Numbered from the stretch's first letter, positions 36,267 through 48,565 are shown. The stretch: 64,000 nt of DNA from Chrysopilus asiliformis (GCA_964034945.1 OZ035962.1:29415943-29479942), one strand, 5' to 3'. Numbers and translations are program-made. Notes: generated by a model not told the origin, from the letters alone.

Positions 36267-36330
36267 GAACCTCGATAACTCCCACAGAAAAAATTTGAGT
36301 TATCGGGGAACACGAAGCTAATCGAGGTTC
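36267..36330. mobile_element. Short pogo-like palindromic MITE
   Basis: Outer arms gaacctcgat / atcgaggttc and inner arms gataactc / gagttatc within 64 bp. It resembles CAGT-ACCTCG type pogo MITEs, but the ends are decayed. Confidence 0.4.
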
Positions 36331-36417
36331 AAAAAACAGTTAACTTTTTTCTTAAAAAGTGTTTTTGTTTTATTTCCAAAGTATATTATGGAGAAATATT
36401 GATACCATCGCTAAAAA

Positions 36418-36966
36418 AACATAACAAAAGCTATAATTGCCAATCTGGCAATCATTGGAGACCCGTATGGTGATATTCGTATCAAAATTCGAACAGTTGT
36501 ACCAAAATTCCACTTTGAAGTCAAACTTTCCAATAAGAATTTTTTTAATTTATTCCAATCGGATTTTGATGTATGGGAGTTTTATGTAGAATCATGTCCT
36601 AAATAACTTTTGTTCATGCACTTTTTTGATAAGATGCACCGTTTTTGAGATATTCACAAAAAACGTTTTCGTTCGTATGGGGGGTACCCCCCATAATGGT
36701 CCATTTTTGCCCATTAACGAACTTAGCCTCGCATTTTACGAAAAACGGATCTGTGCAAACTTTCTCTAGCTCAATCCGTGCGCCCGCAATCCGCGCCACA
36801 GACAGACGGACAGACAGACAGACGGACGGACATGCAGAAATTAAATATTTTTATCATTCTAAACACACTGGTGTAATTCATTTTTTTGTGCGATGACGGG
36901 ATCTGGGCGTTACAAACGGTAAGGCAAAGTTAATATACCCTTTGGTTTCACCATCCGGGTATAAAA
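36418..36966 (+). mobile_element. mini-me/DINE-like element, copy 3
   Basis: Near full length: starts aacataacaaaagctataat, then the aaaaacgttttcgttcgtat core, gacagacggacagacagaca microsatellite, and the end caccatccgggtataaa. Confidence 0.85.
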
Positions 36967-37205
36967 ATTTCAAACACCGCTACTACAAATATATTCGAAA
37001 AAACCACTGACCGGTTCCCTGCTCTCTCTTCCAATCCCTGAAAAGATTAACTTTTCAAAAGAAGTTTCAGTGAGTCTTCGTGTGTAAATTGAAAGAAAAC
37101 TTGTTGATACCAAATCCAGAGTTGTTTTCGCAGATCTCGTGGACTTGCTCAGTAGTATTTCCAGTTAACTTCAACCATTGCTCTTCGACACTTCGAACAA
37201 TAACC

Positions 37206-38097
37206 ATGTCTGTTGGCAGAGTTCTAATTTACGGAGGAAAAGGGGCACTCGGTGCTGCATGTGTTTCGCATTTCAAATCGAATAACTGGGTGAGTATCTT
37301 GTAAATTGAGTTTTCTGATCCGATTTATAAAGATTTCTTTTATTTCGCCGTGGAGTGGGTCGGAAGTATCGATTTAGCGTCCAACGAGAGTGCGGATGTC
37401 AGCATCATTGTGCCAAAAGAAGGGACATGGGTGGAACAGGAGGCCGAAGTCGCAAGGAAGGTTGGAGAGGCACTTAACGGTGATAAATTGGATGCCATTA
37501 TCTGTGTGGCGGGAGGCTGGGCAGGGGGAAATGCCAGTAAAGGTAAGAAATCTATTGCCTCACTTTGATTTTTCGATTTATTGTCAATTGAATTCGCTTA
37601 GATTTGGTTAAGAACGCCGATATGATGTGGAAGCAAAGTGTGTGGACTTCCGTGATATCCGCTTCGGTTGGGGCTCAATATTTAAAGGGCGGCGGTCTAT
37701 TGGCCTTGACTGGCGCTAAAGCGGCATTGGACGGAACCCCCACAATGATTGGTTACGGTATGGCGAAAGCTGCAGTTCATCATCTAACAAAATCGTTAGC
37801 CGGAAAAGACTCTGGACTTCCCGACAAATCTCTGGTCGTGTCCATTCTCCCTATCACTCTTGACACAGAAATGAATCGCAAATGGATGCCCAAAGCTGAT
37901 TTTAGCACTTGGACACCACTCAGTTTCATTTCAGAGTAAGATCTAAATTTAATCGTCTTAAAAGTAATCTTTTCAATTTGATTTTCGTTTCCAGAACCTT
38001 CCTAAAATGGGCCAAGGGCGAGGGAAGGCCAGCAAATGGTACTCTACTGCAGCTAGTAACGAAAGACTCAAAGACCGATTTAGTTCCAGCTGAATAA
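37206..38097 (+). CDS. Dhpr: Dihydropteridine reductase
   Basis: Short-chain dehydrogenase that regenerates tetrahydrobiopterin from quinonoid dihydrobiopterin with NADH, supporting aromatic amino acid hydroxylases and pteridine metabolism. Exons: 37206-37289, 37356-37542, 37602-37935 and 37995-38097 (708 nt, 235 aa). The Rossmann motif is [15 protein letters not shown] at residue 6. [12 protein letters not shown], the catalytic [11 protein letters not shown] (Tyr-x3-Lys), [16 protein letters not shown] and [14 protein letters not shown] follow the human QDPR order closely. The start is the ATG in accATGtctg directly before the nucleotide-binding strand; an in-frame upstream extension is probably leader. 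Confidence 0.96.
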
Positions 38098-38098
38098 A
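38093..38098 (+). terminator. AATAAA overlapping the Dhpr stop codon
   Basis: The end of the frame (GCT GAA TAA) is followed by an A, so AATAAA spans the stop codon. If used, the mRNA would have an extremely short 3' UTR. I did not identify the signal actually used. Confidence 0.35.
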
Positions 38099-38961
38099 TT
38101 CATTTTTCTAGACAATAAGATTTCACTTGCCTAAAAGGTTTTTTTGTGAGTTGTTATTTCTGTAGTCGCTTCAAATACTGTCGTTCTAAGCTTAAATCAA
38201 ACAAAATCTGTTGGAGTTGTTTTTTTGTAAATCAATGAATTTTTTTTTTGATAACCTTTTGATTCGTTACTATCGCATCCTCAAGCTAAGCTTGAGTCAT
38301 TGTCGTGGACCAAAATATGCACCTAAAAGTTAGTTTAGTTTTATTTGTATTAAATTAATGAATTTTTGTAATGATTTTTGTAATAAATGTAAAAGTTGAT
38401 ATGCAATTGCAAAATCTTTAATAATGAAAGTATCTTGTCCATGATTTCACATATTTTACGTGGTTCTGGTGATTAATTAACCTTGATGATGCCTGAAACT
38501 GGGTTAAAGCCGTCAATGAATGAGAAAATCTACGTAATTGCAAATTACTCGATTGTAGCAAAGTGATTGGCACGGAATCGAATCGCATTGAAATACTATA
38601 CGGCCATGAACTTGATTGAGCTCGATATCTTAATTTTTGCATTGTTTAATTTTTCTTAATTTTAATTTTAGTTGCCTATGTGTTCAACTGTGTGGCTTTT
38701 CATAAGATAACGTCCTTTTCAAACAGTCCCTTTTCCTCGTAAAGCTTTTTCGCAACTTTCTGTGAAATTCAATATTTTTCAGTGAACGCAAACGAACAAA
38801 ACATAGATTTCGTTACGTAACGAAATTCAAATTTTGTTTCGTTACGTGTTTTCGTTTTGTAACAATAGCAAAATTAATTTCGTTACGTTATAACGTTTTT
38901 ATTTCGTTACACTTTATATTGAAGCCGAAAATTTAAAAAAAAAAATGCTCATTAATAATAG

Positions 38962-39085
38962 ACCCTATCACAGAATCCGATACGAATGGTTCGGATCGTA
39001 AACTCAATGTTGTTGTTAGTGTTTTATACCAACAACAACATTGAGTTTACGATCCGAACTATTCGTATCGGATTCTGTGATAGGG
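38962..39085. repeat. Long palindrome F1
   Basis: Near-perfect foldback of ~124 bp: arms accctatcacagaatccgat / atcggattctgtgatagggc around an apex agtgttttataccaac. Same arms as the palindrome at 48431 with the apex in the opposite orientation. Confidence 0.85.
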
Positions 39086-39591
39086 CGTAATAGTTTACGC
39101 CAAAGTAATTCAGTTCATTTTCCATAAAAATGAAAATAAATTCCATAAAAATAAAAATAATAAAACAACAAAAATTAATAAAACTTAACAAAAGGAAAAA
39201 ACAAATAAAAACAAAAAAAATCGAAATAAAAGTTTCGTTGATTAAAAAAGCACTGCCCAACAACAACGATATTTTTATGTTGCCAAAGATATTGAATTTT
39301 ATATTATTTTCACGTCGCTGATTCTGAATCGGATTTTTTTTGACCAGATATTTTCCCCTAATAAAATTTCCATAAATAAATGGGGAAAACTTCCCAAAAA
39401 GAAAAATAGTTTACAAATTTTTGGCGAATAAACACGTTGTTGTTGTATTTGATTAAAAAATATCAGTGCTTCCAAACTTTTTCCGTTGACATACACTAAA
39501 GTCCCAAATAAGTTTAAAATAAGGGTAAGAGGAGGTTGGAATGGCCGTAAATAAACGTCTTGTAAAATAATATTTATGAATAGAGGAGGAT

Positions 39592-40406
39592 CTCCATTAC
39601 CATGACTTCTGTAACTGCAAAAAAATGCAGAAAACTAGAGCAAGATAGACTTATATAGATCTAAATAGGAATGACTGAATACAAGTATAAACGCTTTCCC
39701 TTCCAGTTTAACAACTTTATAGGAATCATATCAAAACTTAGCGCGATATTACACACGGCAACTTTCGGGCTTATTTAAGCCGGCAACTTTTGGGCTTAAT
39801 AAGCCAATATGCTTACATTTGTGGCTTAAATAAGCCAATCCTGTTTGCATATGCTACACAAGTTTACATATGTGTGTGGACTGAAACCATTGAAATTGCT
39901 GCTGCTCATATACTTCCCAAGATCTTTACCTGCTGACGGTCAGAACGAAAATGATTTCTGCCTACTACTTTTCCCAAACCGGTTCACACGATTTGCATGT
40001 ATGCAGATTGTCGATAAGCCATGATTTCGAGTGGCAACTTTTCCCTCCTCAGTCGTTTCTCCCGAAAATCGGCTTAAGTAAGCCCGAAAGTTGCCGTGTG
40101 TAATATCGCGCTTATGCTATGAATATAATGTTCAAATTGGCATGGTAACAAAGCTTTTGACTATGCATGCGAAGGAGAAAAATGACATCACGCTATAATA
40201 ACAGTTTGAATGTATCCGTGCTTACTATTCACTTACAGGGACAATGTGTGATTGTAGTAGAAATCGCCATAAAAAAAACAGGGGAAATTATTCTTGCAGT
40301 TGCCGACAAATTTTTGCAGTTGATTCTTATCTCCCTTTCGCGCCAAGGTATCTTCACATAAATGTGTCTCTATTTTTTTGCAGTTGCCGAAGTCATGGTA
40401 ATGGAG
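39592..40406. mobile_element. MITE family N, copy 2, carrying a nested element
   Basis: Same ends as copy 1 at 11875. Strong similarity in the first ~150 and last ~200 bp. It is longer only because of the 371-bp element inserted at 39741. Confidence 0.75.
39741..40111. mobile_element. Harbinger-like MITE nested in family N copy 2
   Basis: Inverted ends gcgcgatattacacacggca / tgccgtgtgtaatatcgcgc, with subterminal cttgggctt-like 'ttcgggcttatttaagcc' blocks. TTA on both sides (39738-39740 and 40112-40114). The uninterrupted site is visible in copy 1 (near 12020), confirming the insertion. Confidence 0.88.
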
Positions 40407-41475
40407 GGCTGCCTTAGCCCATAAAATTAGTTTTGTTTTTGCAAAAATCTAAAGATTTCTTTATAGTTAATTAATTACCGCCAGGTTGTCATAAGTTCAA
40501 AAGGTTAAAAAGCTGAATTTTAACTAAAGCAAAGCCTGTAAATAAATGAAATGATGTTCATATACAAATATAATAATATTGAAATTGTTCTCTAAAGAAA
40601 TACATCTGAACGCTTGTCGATTTAAATTTCATTATTATTTTACTTAAACAATGTATTCGCATTAAAATACATTGTAGAGGTTCAAATATCTAAAAGAATG
40701 CATTTATATTTAGAACAAAAGAAAAAATACCAATATTTTTATATCAGCGCAACAAAGTTTGTTATCAAAGAAAGTGAAAAAATTGGCCAACAGCCAATTT
40801 TGTGAAAGCTATAGAAAAAAATATTCTTTTAAAAAACTACCTGTTGACTTATTTGCCTTTGAAACACAAAATGTAGATCTTTTCTAGAATAAAAAAATAT
40901 ATATATAAAATGACTTCCATGAACAAAACATAGTTTCATTTATTAAACATTACAATTATTATAGTCTTTATAAATTATGTTATGATTTACGTAACCATTC
41001 ATTTATTTACTTTCTCAAAAGAGAATTTTATTTTTATTATTTAAAAAAAAATGTTTTGACGGTGCTTGAAAACGTTTTTATTATAAACTATAAGCAATAA
41101 TAATGCGTGCAGATAACTGGAAACACTCATTGATACGGCGCTGGTGATTATTAAACCGAAACTTAAAATTTTTTGTTTTACATTCATGTCTCATGTTTGG
41201 CAGTTAAAAAATGGGAATTTTGAAAATTACTCGTACATCGATAGTTATTTTTGTTTATTATGTTAATTTATATTTGTAATTATTTTTAGGTATTTATAAT
41301 ATCTCTTTCTTACATTCGACATTCGTTTAAATCCATCAAAGCAATCAATTTGATTTCTTTTTAAGATTCACAGGGCAATTTAAACAATTTGGATGGAAAG
41401 CACCTTTTTCGATATTTTATTTTATTTTTTTTTTTTTTCAAAATATTTTTCTTTTTAATTTCGTCGAATTTTAAT
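40407..41475. other. AT-rich interval downstream of the succinyl-CoA ligase gene
   Basis: No gene was recognised. The right part should contain the 3' UTR of the minus-strand ScsA gene. Confidence 0.35.
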
Positions 41476-43617
41476 TTAGACCAGTTCTAAACGTTTCATT
41501 TCTTTGAATAGTTCTTTGCCCATCTGTGCTGGACTCCTTGTTACAATTACGCCAGCTTTTTCCAGAGCTTTGATCTTCTCTTGCGCTCCGCCCTTGCCAC
41601 CCGAGATAATTGCACCAGCGTGACCCATACGGCGACCGGGTGGGGCTGTTAAACCAGCAATAAATGAGACAACTGGTTTCGCTTTGATACCCTGAAATGG
41701 CAAAGAAAATTTTAAGAATATTCCATTCTCCGTTTTTAACAACTTTAACCCACTTGATTATTCTCTATTAAATAATCGGCGGCCTTTTCCTCGGCAACTC
41801 CACCAATTTCACCGATCAGGATGATTCCCTTGGTGTCAGGATCCTTGAGGAATACCTCCAGACAGTCAATAAAGTCTGTGCCGTTGAACGGATCGCCGCC
41901 AATTCCAACGCACAGTGTTTGACCTAAACCGACCTGAAATTTCAATTTGTTAATTTAATAAAATTTTGTGAAATGGAGCTGTGTTTCGATATTGTATGAG
42001 GGGAACTTCTCTAAGATCCAGAAAGTTCTTATTGAAAAGAAACACCTACCTCGGTAGTTTGGTTAACGGCCTCGTAGGTTAGAGTGCCGGAACGTGACAC
42101 AACTCCGACCTTTCCACGTTTGTGGATGTGACCAGGCATGATGCCGATTTTGCACTAGAATAAAATAAAAAAAAAGCCAAGAGTTAATTAAATGTCTTAT
42201 GTATATAGCATATGACTTTCTTGTTCAGTCTTCGAATAAATATTTTTTATGGAGATGCGGAGATATCGTCGGCAGTTTTTACATTAGCAGAAATCTTTAA
42301 ATTGAACTTTTAATGTGGTTCGTTTAAATTAGAAAAAAACTGCAGCTCAGCAAAGAAACAACTCGCAAGTCCGAATTAACCCATTTAGCGCCACCGTCAT
42401 TTTAAAATCCTTTGAATTCTATTAGTCAATTTACATGTCTAAGCATGTTAGTCACAATTACAGTTAGCTTTATCGTCCAGCAAAACTAGACATAATATAA
42501 AAAAAATGTGTGCATCTATTATTACTATAACTATTTTAAGAAAACATAAAATATTGATAAATATAAAAAAAACGTTTCGGTGCTATATGGGTTAATTACA
42601 GAAATAATTTTGTTGCCGCCATAAACAATTTCTAGCTAACAAATTCGCTGACTCTTAAATTATACTAAGCGTGCCACTAGCTTCTCTCCCGTCTTTTATT
42701 TTCAACATTTCTGTTGATAACGCACTCGAACTTCAGACCTGTTTATCAATGAACGCTCCGCTATCTCTCCTCCGATTCAATTCAATTACAGCGGCGAAAA
42801 CGTAATTATTTACTTACTCTTTCCGGTGCGATGATGCCGGGGCAATTGGGTCCAACCAATCGAGATTTGTCTTGCCTCAGGAGTGCATGTTTAACGCGGA
42901 CCATGTCATGTTGGGGTACACCTTCCGTGATAGCGACTATAAGGGGAATCTCAGCCTCGATGGCTTCTATGATCGCCTTTGCAGCACCAGGTGGGGGAAC
43001 GTACAGAACGGTGGCATCGCAATTCGTCTTCTCCTTGGCCTCCCTCACCTAAAACGAAATACCCATTCGAATGATGGAATTGTAAACAAAATCTCTGTCA
43101 AGTGGGTGATGATGGACATTTGTTTACCGAAGCGAATACAGGCAGTCCCAGATGAGTGGAGCCTCCTTTCTTTGGTGACACTCCTCCGACCAGTTTCGTG
43201 CCATACTCCAAAGCCTGCTGGCTGTGAAATGTTCCCTGTTTCCCGGTGAATCCTTGACAAATGACTTTGCTCTCGGCGGTCAACACCAGATTCTTCCTTG
43301 TCTTGTTGTAAGTCGAGCTGAATCTCACTCCGGACAAAACCCCCTCTGAAAGCAGAGACCAACATGATTAGCATTCGAAATTGATTCGTTTAATTCCCTG
43401 ATCAGCTTAATTAGCAAGATATTTAGCGGTGGATTGCGTAAATTGACACACAGATTAAGCGGTTGAGCTTTGATCAGAAGAGTGCCATGCCTTTTTTTAT
43501 TCTATACAAGATCAAGTTCAGCTGTCACCATTCGATTTTTTTTTTCAATCGAGTCGCAGGTTATGTAATTTCCTTATTACCTTTGAATCTACCGAATATC
43601 CTTGCTGACGCGGCCAT
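41476..43617 (-). CDS. Scsalpha: Succinyl-CoA ligase alpha subunit, mitochondrial
   Basis: Citric acid cycle enzyme forming succinate and a nucleoside triphosphate from succinyl-CoA, paired with an ATP- or GTP-specific beta subunit. Exons: 43617-43581, 43345-43128, 43048-42818, 42154-42050, 41933-41754 and 41691-41476 (987 nt, 328 aa). A basic mitochondrial presequence ([12 protein letters not shown]) precedes the CoA-binding domain: [19 protein letters not shown] and [28 protein letters not shown] and [18 protein letters not shown] follow. The ligase domain has [21 protein letters not shown] sequence and the active-site loop [14 protein letters not shown] with the phospho-histidine. All motifs are intact. 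The 37-nt first exon is supported by an ATG, GTAATA donor and matching phase. Confidence 0.96.
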
Positions 43618-45377
43618 CTTTTAACTATTCTTTTGTTACTCAAACTAGACTAAATACAGACTGAGCAAGAAAACGATCGGAAAATTGTTATCGAGAAAAC
43701 CCAGAAATAAATCCGTCCAGCAAAGAAATGAATCGAAATTGGGGTTGTCAGATCACAATTTGGTCGAGATAGTTTTTGTAAAAATCGAATATCCCTTAAA
43801 CAAAATCCCTCGAAAATTTCTTCCGCTTTTTCCCACTGATGAAAATTTATGCAATGTAAAATCAAAATTTGTGAAAATACGGAAAAAGTAGACAAAAAAA
43901 ATCATGTATATTCGCTAATCATCCCAGTGGCTTTAAAACATGCTGTGGATCTTCGGGGTTTTCATTTAAATAAAATATTTGGTAAAGAATTCGTCAATAT
44001 TTATTTCTTGAATGACCAATCGTTGTTTGTAATTCATATGCTTCGTTTACAACAATATCTATGTCTTCCAAATGCTTTTTAATTTAAATAAACTCTTTAT
44101 TTCCATTTTGTTTAAAAAACCAATAGTGAAGCGTGTAGTTCTCAGAAAGCGTTATTATAGATTTTAGCGTGAAAAGTTATTAGATTTTAGATGAAGCGTC
44201 AGTGACAGTTTAGAGTTTGACTATCGGAAAACCTTTGACTGTTCGAAGAGTTTTAAATTCTTTTATTTCGAAAATTTTGTTCCAGAAATCAACTTTGTTT
44301 TCAGTTGTTTCTAAAAAGTTATTCTGTTAAAAAAAAAATTTTCCCCATGAAAACTGTACTTAAATGAATCGATTAAAACATTTTTCGCTTAAATATGTGA
44401 TAATGACTCAAAAATTTAAAAATTTGAAAATTTCAATCAAATTTTCTTACGAAACTCGCCTTCCAATATCTGGCAATACTATTTGTTTCATGATAAATCG
44501 TATTGCAACGGGCATGACGGAATTTTAAAATTACTTTTGGTGTCGTGAAAATTCTGATACAAGCTTGAAATAGTTAATAATAAAATTGATTTTAATCAAT
44601 AATAGTCAATAAAGTATATAATTAGACTATAATCATCTGTTAGAGGCGTAAAGGTGAGCAGCAAAAGTCAAATTAAACTGGAGAAGGAGACATTCGAAGA
44701 TTTTTATTCAGTGGACCCTATTTGCAAAATTTCAAAGGCAAGTTTCAAATCATTTTTATTACTTTTTATCTCACGCAAATTGTTCTGATCGGTTTTTGTT
44801 CGAACTCAATTTACTGGGGCTCCGTGGGGTTCATCCGAAAATTTTTTATTTCCGAACTATCCAAAGATGGCTCCTAATACCAAATTACGGTACAAGCTGT
44901 CCACAAAATATGTCGTGGCGAAGAGTTTAAAATTAGTGTGTTTTATGGATAATTTTATGGATAACCCCGCTACACGGAAATGCTTTTGTCTGCGATACTT
45001 CTTGTCTTCAATTTTTACTTGATATGGACTTATTTTCATTATAATATCGCCGCAAAACAATCAAGATAAAAGAAAACTCTTATGCAAAGCATTTCCCAAA
45101 AAAAAACTAGTTTTTGAGGAAAAAAAACATGGTTTTGGAATAAATCGCGGAAAATTGGAAGCAGATTTTGAAAAAGTTGCTATTTTGTTCTCTTTCGGTT
45201 CACGGAATTTCGTCAAATCTTTGGTAAGATGATGATCCTTGATCAAATTCAGATTCATGAAAGATTTTTCCGTGTGATTGACATATTTGACTTTACGGTA
45301 GAATTTGTGAAAGGCTTTTCCATAATACTTAATTTTTTTTTCAAAAGGGTATTTTTTTAATTGTTCTTCTAGGAATT
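43618..45377. other. Interval between divergent Scsalpha and THAP genes
   Basis: No clear gene. A short coding-like stretch around 44663-44740 (SQIKLEKETFEDFYSVDPIC in one frame, GT at its end) is not linked to other exons. Sequence around 44345-44410 repeats that at 35715-35800. Confidence 0.3.
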
Positions 45378-47804
45378 ATGGACCGACGTCGTTGCCAAAT
45401 TTATTCTTGTGGAAGCACCAGAACATCAACCAACTTTCTTTTTCCCATTAGCGATTTTAAAGTTGGAGAAGAATGGCTATCATGTCTAGCACCAACGACA
45501 TCAAAAAATCTCGAGAAGGAAATCATCGTTTGTAGTCAACATTTTCGAGAAGACCAAACTCGCGTTGGACCAAATGGAAGCCGATATTTGAAGCCAGGCG
45601 AGGTGCCAACATTGAATTTAAACAAGGATTCCAGAACGATTTTGAATATCGGTGCGGGAGAAAATGCTCAATCGCCGGTGGTTCCAATGGAGATTGATGA
45701 AGGTTGTGTCGAATATTGGGACATGGATATTGACTACGACAATAAGTGCGTCGTAGCAAGTAGTTTGTTCGAAATATTCCTGCGTTCAGAGGACCCCATC
45801 AATGAAAATGAAAATTCAGACCCCATAAATGAAAACCAAGCCTCCATCAATGAAAATCAAGACCCAATCGATGGAAATCAAGACCCCATCGATGAAAATC
45901 AAGACCCCATCGATGAAAATCAAGACCCAATCGATGGAAATCAAGACAATATAGGCGACCCAAAAGATTTTTTAGAAGACCTGTCCTCAGTGACTTCTGA
46001 GAATTCTGAAGATGGCACTAATGGCGATTCAGATGATGAGATGGGAGAAACTGGTCACTCTCTCGCCGATTTCCATGCTGCCGTTATGGGAACTCTAAAT
46101 AGTCTGCGAGTTGCATCCAGGTTTTTTTCCAATGATAGCGACGCCGAAAATGATTATGAAGAAGAACCAGCCGAAGAAGAAGGACTCGAAGAAGCACTTA
46201 GCCACATCGAACCACATGAAAACAATTTCGGCGGCCCAGTAAATCATTTGTTGCCAGAAGGCCTAACGTATATGACATCAAATTTTCTCGCAAAACTCAG
46301 CGACACTGAAAGCCATAACATCTACATTTTGCATATAAAGACATATTTCGTCACTGGAGGTGTCATATATTATGATGAAGAAATTGATAGAATATTGGGA
46401 ATTAAAAAGGGAGCCGATGGCACCGTTAAAAAAGTACGTAAAGTTACACTCGTTAGTTTGACTAATTTTAAAACGGGAAATGATTACATACTTACATATT
46501 TCAATAATTTACCAGCCTCAGATTATGAAAAAACTCTCATCGACGTTATAACCATATGTCATAATAATAAAATTACAATTAGTTGTATAATAATTGGTCA
46601 TTGCAAGGAATTGAATTCGCTTTTTAAAAAACACATTTCAACGGTTGATGAATCATTCATAAAAATCAATGGAGAGACGATTTTCATATGTAAAAGTATT
46701 TCGGTACTTCTTTATAAAATTGAAAAATTCTGTAAACATAATTCGTTTATGTGGAATGATTTTGTAAAAAATAGTCTTGTGAATCAAACAATATTGAGAT
46801 GTTGCACACCAAATTTTGCAGTTTCAAAGACATTATTTAATATAAACCATAACGGAGGTAGTTTATATAATGGTGAAAATAATGAGAAAGCAAGGTTGAT
46901 ATTATTAAATCGTGGATTATTCCAAGTGAAGAAAAGGGAGATGGAATCGGTTTTACACTTTCTAAAAGATGTTACAAGAATGGCCATTATTTTGTATTCG
47001 TCGGCATTAAATCAAAATGTTATCATGAAACCGTTTGATGAAAACTTTAAACTGTTAATCGAAATACGATCTCTACTCATTCAAGCGATGGCCAGTTCGA
47101 ACACAAAATGTGTCGTTTGGATTGGTAGACTTTTGCAGCACATCAACACTTTTATTGCGATTACCGAAAAGTATGGAGAGTTAAATTGTAATCTGATGAA
47201 TAGCGATAAACTAACAGAACTAATGCAACAAGTGAAAAACAATCGGCCATTTTGTCCAAATTGTCACCGATATCGCAAGCAAGGAGGAAGGATCTCGTCA
47301 GTAGAATTTTTATTTCATATTTCAAAAATGTTTTTCGACAATTTCAATAAAATGGATGTAAGTTTCGATTATAAAAAACGCATCATTTCTTACGAAATTT
47401 CATATACCATTGGACCATTGCCTAAACCTCCGAAATCATCACTAGCTGCAATGGAAATTATCGTCGAATGTGGCGCAATTCAATCAATCGTTTTCAAAAA
47501 ATATCAAATATGCCAAGAATGCCGCAAACGTTGGAGAATACCAAAAAATGCCGAAAATATTGGTCTTTTATGTCCGAATTCGAAACTATTTAATATTGCC
47601 TTCTGGACCAAGTATATTGTCTTAAAAACTTTGAAGCGCTATGGCGACATTGTCTCGATTTCATATAATTTGCTAAAATTTGTTAAGAATATTCTAATAA
47701 ATAACACAGGATGGGGACGTGATTTTATATTAAGTGATTGCCAAAATTTCATTGACCAATTTATTTTAATGGTGATTCATTTTATAATAATAAAATATGT
47801 ATAA
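45378..47804 (+). CDS. THAP-domain protein, transposon-derived or domesticated
   Basis: Single 808-codon exon. The N-terminus is a C2CH THAP zinc finger: Cys6, Cys11, Cys52, His55 (CSQHF), Trp33 and the closing VPTLN near residue 76, so sequence-specific DNA binding is likely. Residues ~135-200 carry about eight units of the type DPI(N/D)ENQ, followed by acidic stretches. The C-terminal half is Lys/Asn/Ile-rich and ends with two Cys pairs (CPNCHRYRK and CQECRKRWR). Single-exon THAP proteins of this size are often P-element-type transposases or their derivatives. The middle of this one (VTLVSLTNFKTGNDYILTYF) is only faintly like that family, and I cannot point to a catalytic triad. No inverted ends were found around it. 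The frame is long and undamaged. Confidence 0.75.
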   Translation: MDRRRCQIYSCGSTRTSTNFLFPISDFKVGEEWLSCLAPTTSKNLEKEIIVCSQHFREDQTRVGPNGSRYLKPGEVPTLNLNKDSRTILNIGAGENAQSPVVPMEIDEGCVEYWDMDIDYDNKCVVASSLFEIFLRSEDPINENENSDPINENQASINENQDPIDGNQDPIDENQDPIDENQDPIDGNQDNIGDPKDFLEDLSSVTSENSEDGTNGDSDDEMGETGHSLADFHAAVMGTLNSLRVASRFFSNDSDAENDYEEEPAEEEGLEEALSHIEPHENNFGGPVNHLLPEGLTYMTSNFLAKLSDTESHNIYILHIKTYFVTGGVIYYDEEIDRILGIKKGADGTVKKVRKVTLVSLTNFKTGNDYILTYFNNLPASDYEKTLIDVITICHNNKITISCIIIGHCKELNSLFKKHISTVDESFIKINGETIFICKSISVLLYKIEKFCKHNSFMWNDFVKNSLVNQTILRCCTPNFAVSKTLFNINHNGGSLYNGENNEKARLILLNRGLFQVKKREMESVLHFLKDVTRMAIILYSSALNQNVIMKPFDENFKLLIEIRSLLIQAMASSNTKCVVWIGRLLQHINTFIAITEKYGELNCNLMNSDKLTELMQQVKNNRPFCPNCHRYRKQGGRISSVEFLFHISKMFFDNFNKMDVSFDYKKRIISYEISYTIGPLPKPPKSSLAAMEIIVECGAIQSIVFKKYQICQECRKRWRIPKNAENIGLLCPNSKLFNIAFWTKYIVLKTLKRYGDIVSISYNLLKFVKNILINNTGWGRDFILSDCQNFIDQFILMVIHFIIIKYV
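45796..45955 (+). repeat. Heptad-like coding repeat in the THAP gene
   Basis: About eight tandem 21- to 24-nt units of the type gaccccatcgatgaaaatca, encoding DPI(D/N)(E/G)NQ. Some neighbours are identical, suggesting recent slippage. Confidence 0.85.
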
Positions 47805-48157
47805 AAATTTTGCGTCTTTATCTGTTTCTTTAAAAAACTTCACAATCAAAAATTGTCAAAGCCTGAATTAAAAAACAATTTTTTAAATTTAATTTAAACA
47901 AATTACAGTAATTTTAAGTTTTAACTTTTATTGATATAAACTGTAATTTAACACGGATGGATATTATTTTTGTTTTTTACTTTTTTAAGTTTTCAGAATT
48001 CATGAATTTCCAAAAAATATTTCTTATTAAGGTCTTTATCCTAATTTAAGCTGCTTTTATTTAATTAAGTTACCGAAATAAAGACAAAGAATTTGATGTT
48101 TTTTTTTTAATAAACCGTTTGTTTTTTTTTTCATAGTAAGAACCAATTTATTTATAA

Positions 48158-48300
48158 GGGATTGTGCAGAAAATACGACACCTTGGGGCGTCTGCGATAC
48201 CGTGACAGTAGTTCTCAACTACATAACGAAAAAGCTTGACGAAGGGAGGAAGGGGTTGAAAGATTAAAAATTAACGTGACCTATTTCATGGACAGCCTGT
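48158..48300. mobile_element. MITE of the GTCCATAAAAT family
   Basis: Left end decayed (attgtgcagaaaatacgaca), right end cgtgacctatttcatggaca, centre with ggagga. Non-coding. Confidence 0.55.
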
Positions 48301-48430
48301 AGGAAATTAAATAAAACAAACAATAACCGACTGTGACGACAGTTTATTAGACAGTGATCCTTATCACAAATACAAAAGCGGATCGTTAAAATTCAATGGA
48401 TTTAGAATTGTTAGCTTACAAACCCTAAAT

Positions 48431-48565
48431 ATAAGGCCTTATCACAGAATCCGATACGAATGGTTCGGATCGTAAACTCAATGTTGTTGTTGGTATAAAA
48501 CACTAACAACAACATTGAGTTTAAGATCCGAATCATTCGTATCGGATCCTTGAATAGGGCCTTAT
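48431..48565. repeat. Long palindrome F2
   Basis: Foldback with arms cttatcacagaatccgatac / gtatcggatccttgaatagg and apex ggtataaaacactaac. The outermost tataaggcc / ggccttata also pair. Arms match palindrome F1 at 38962. Confidence 0.85.

Noticed and set aside
41438..45700. Possible CRISPR array or operon-like layout
   Set aside because: The genes have introns and eukaryotic signals, and no regularly spaced identical repeats with unique spacers were found anywhere in the window.
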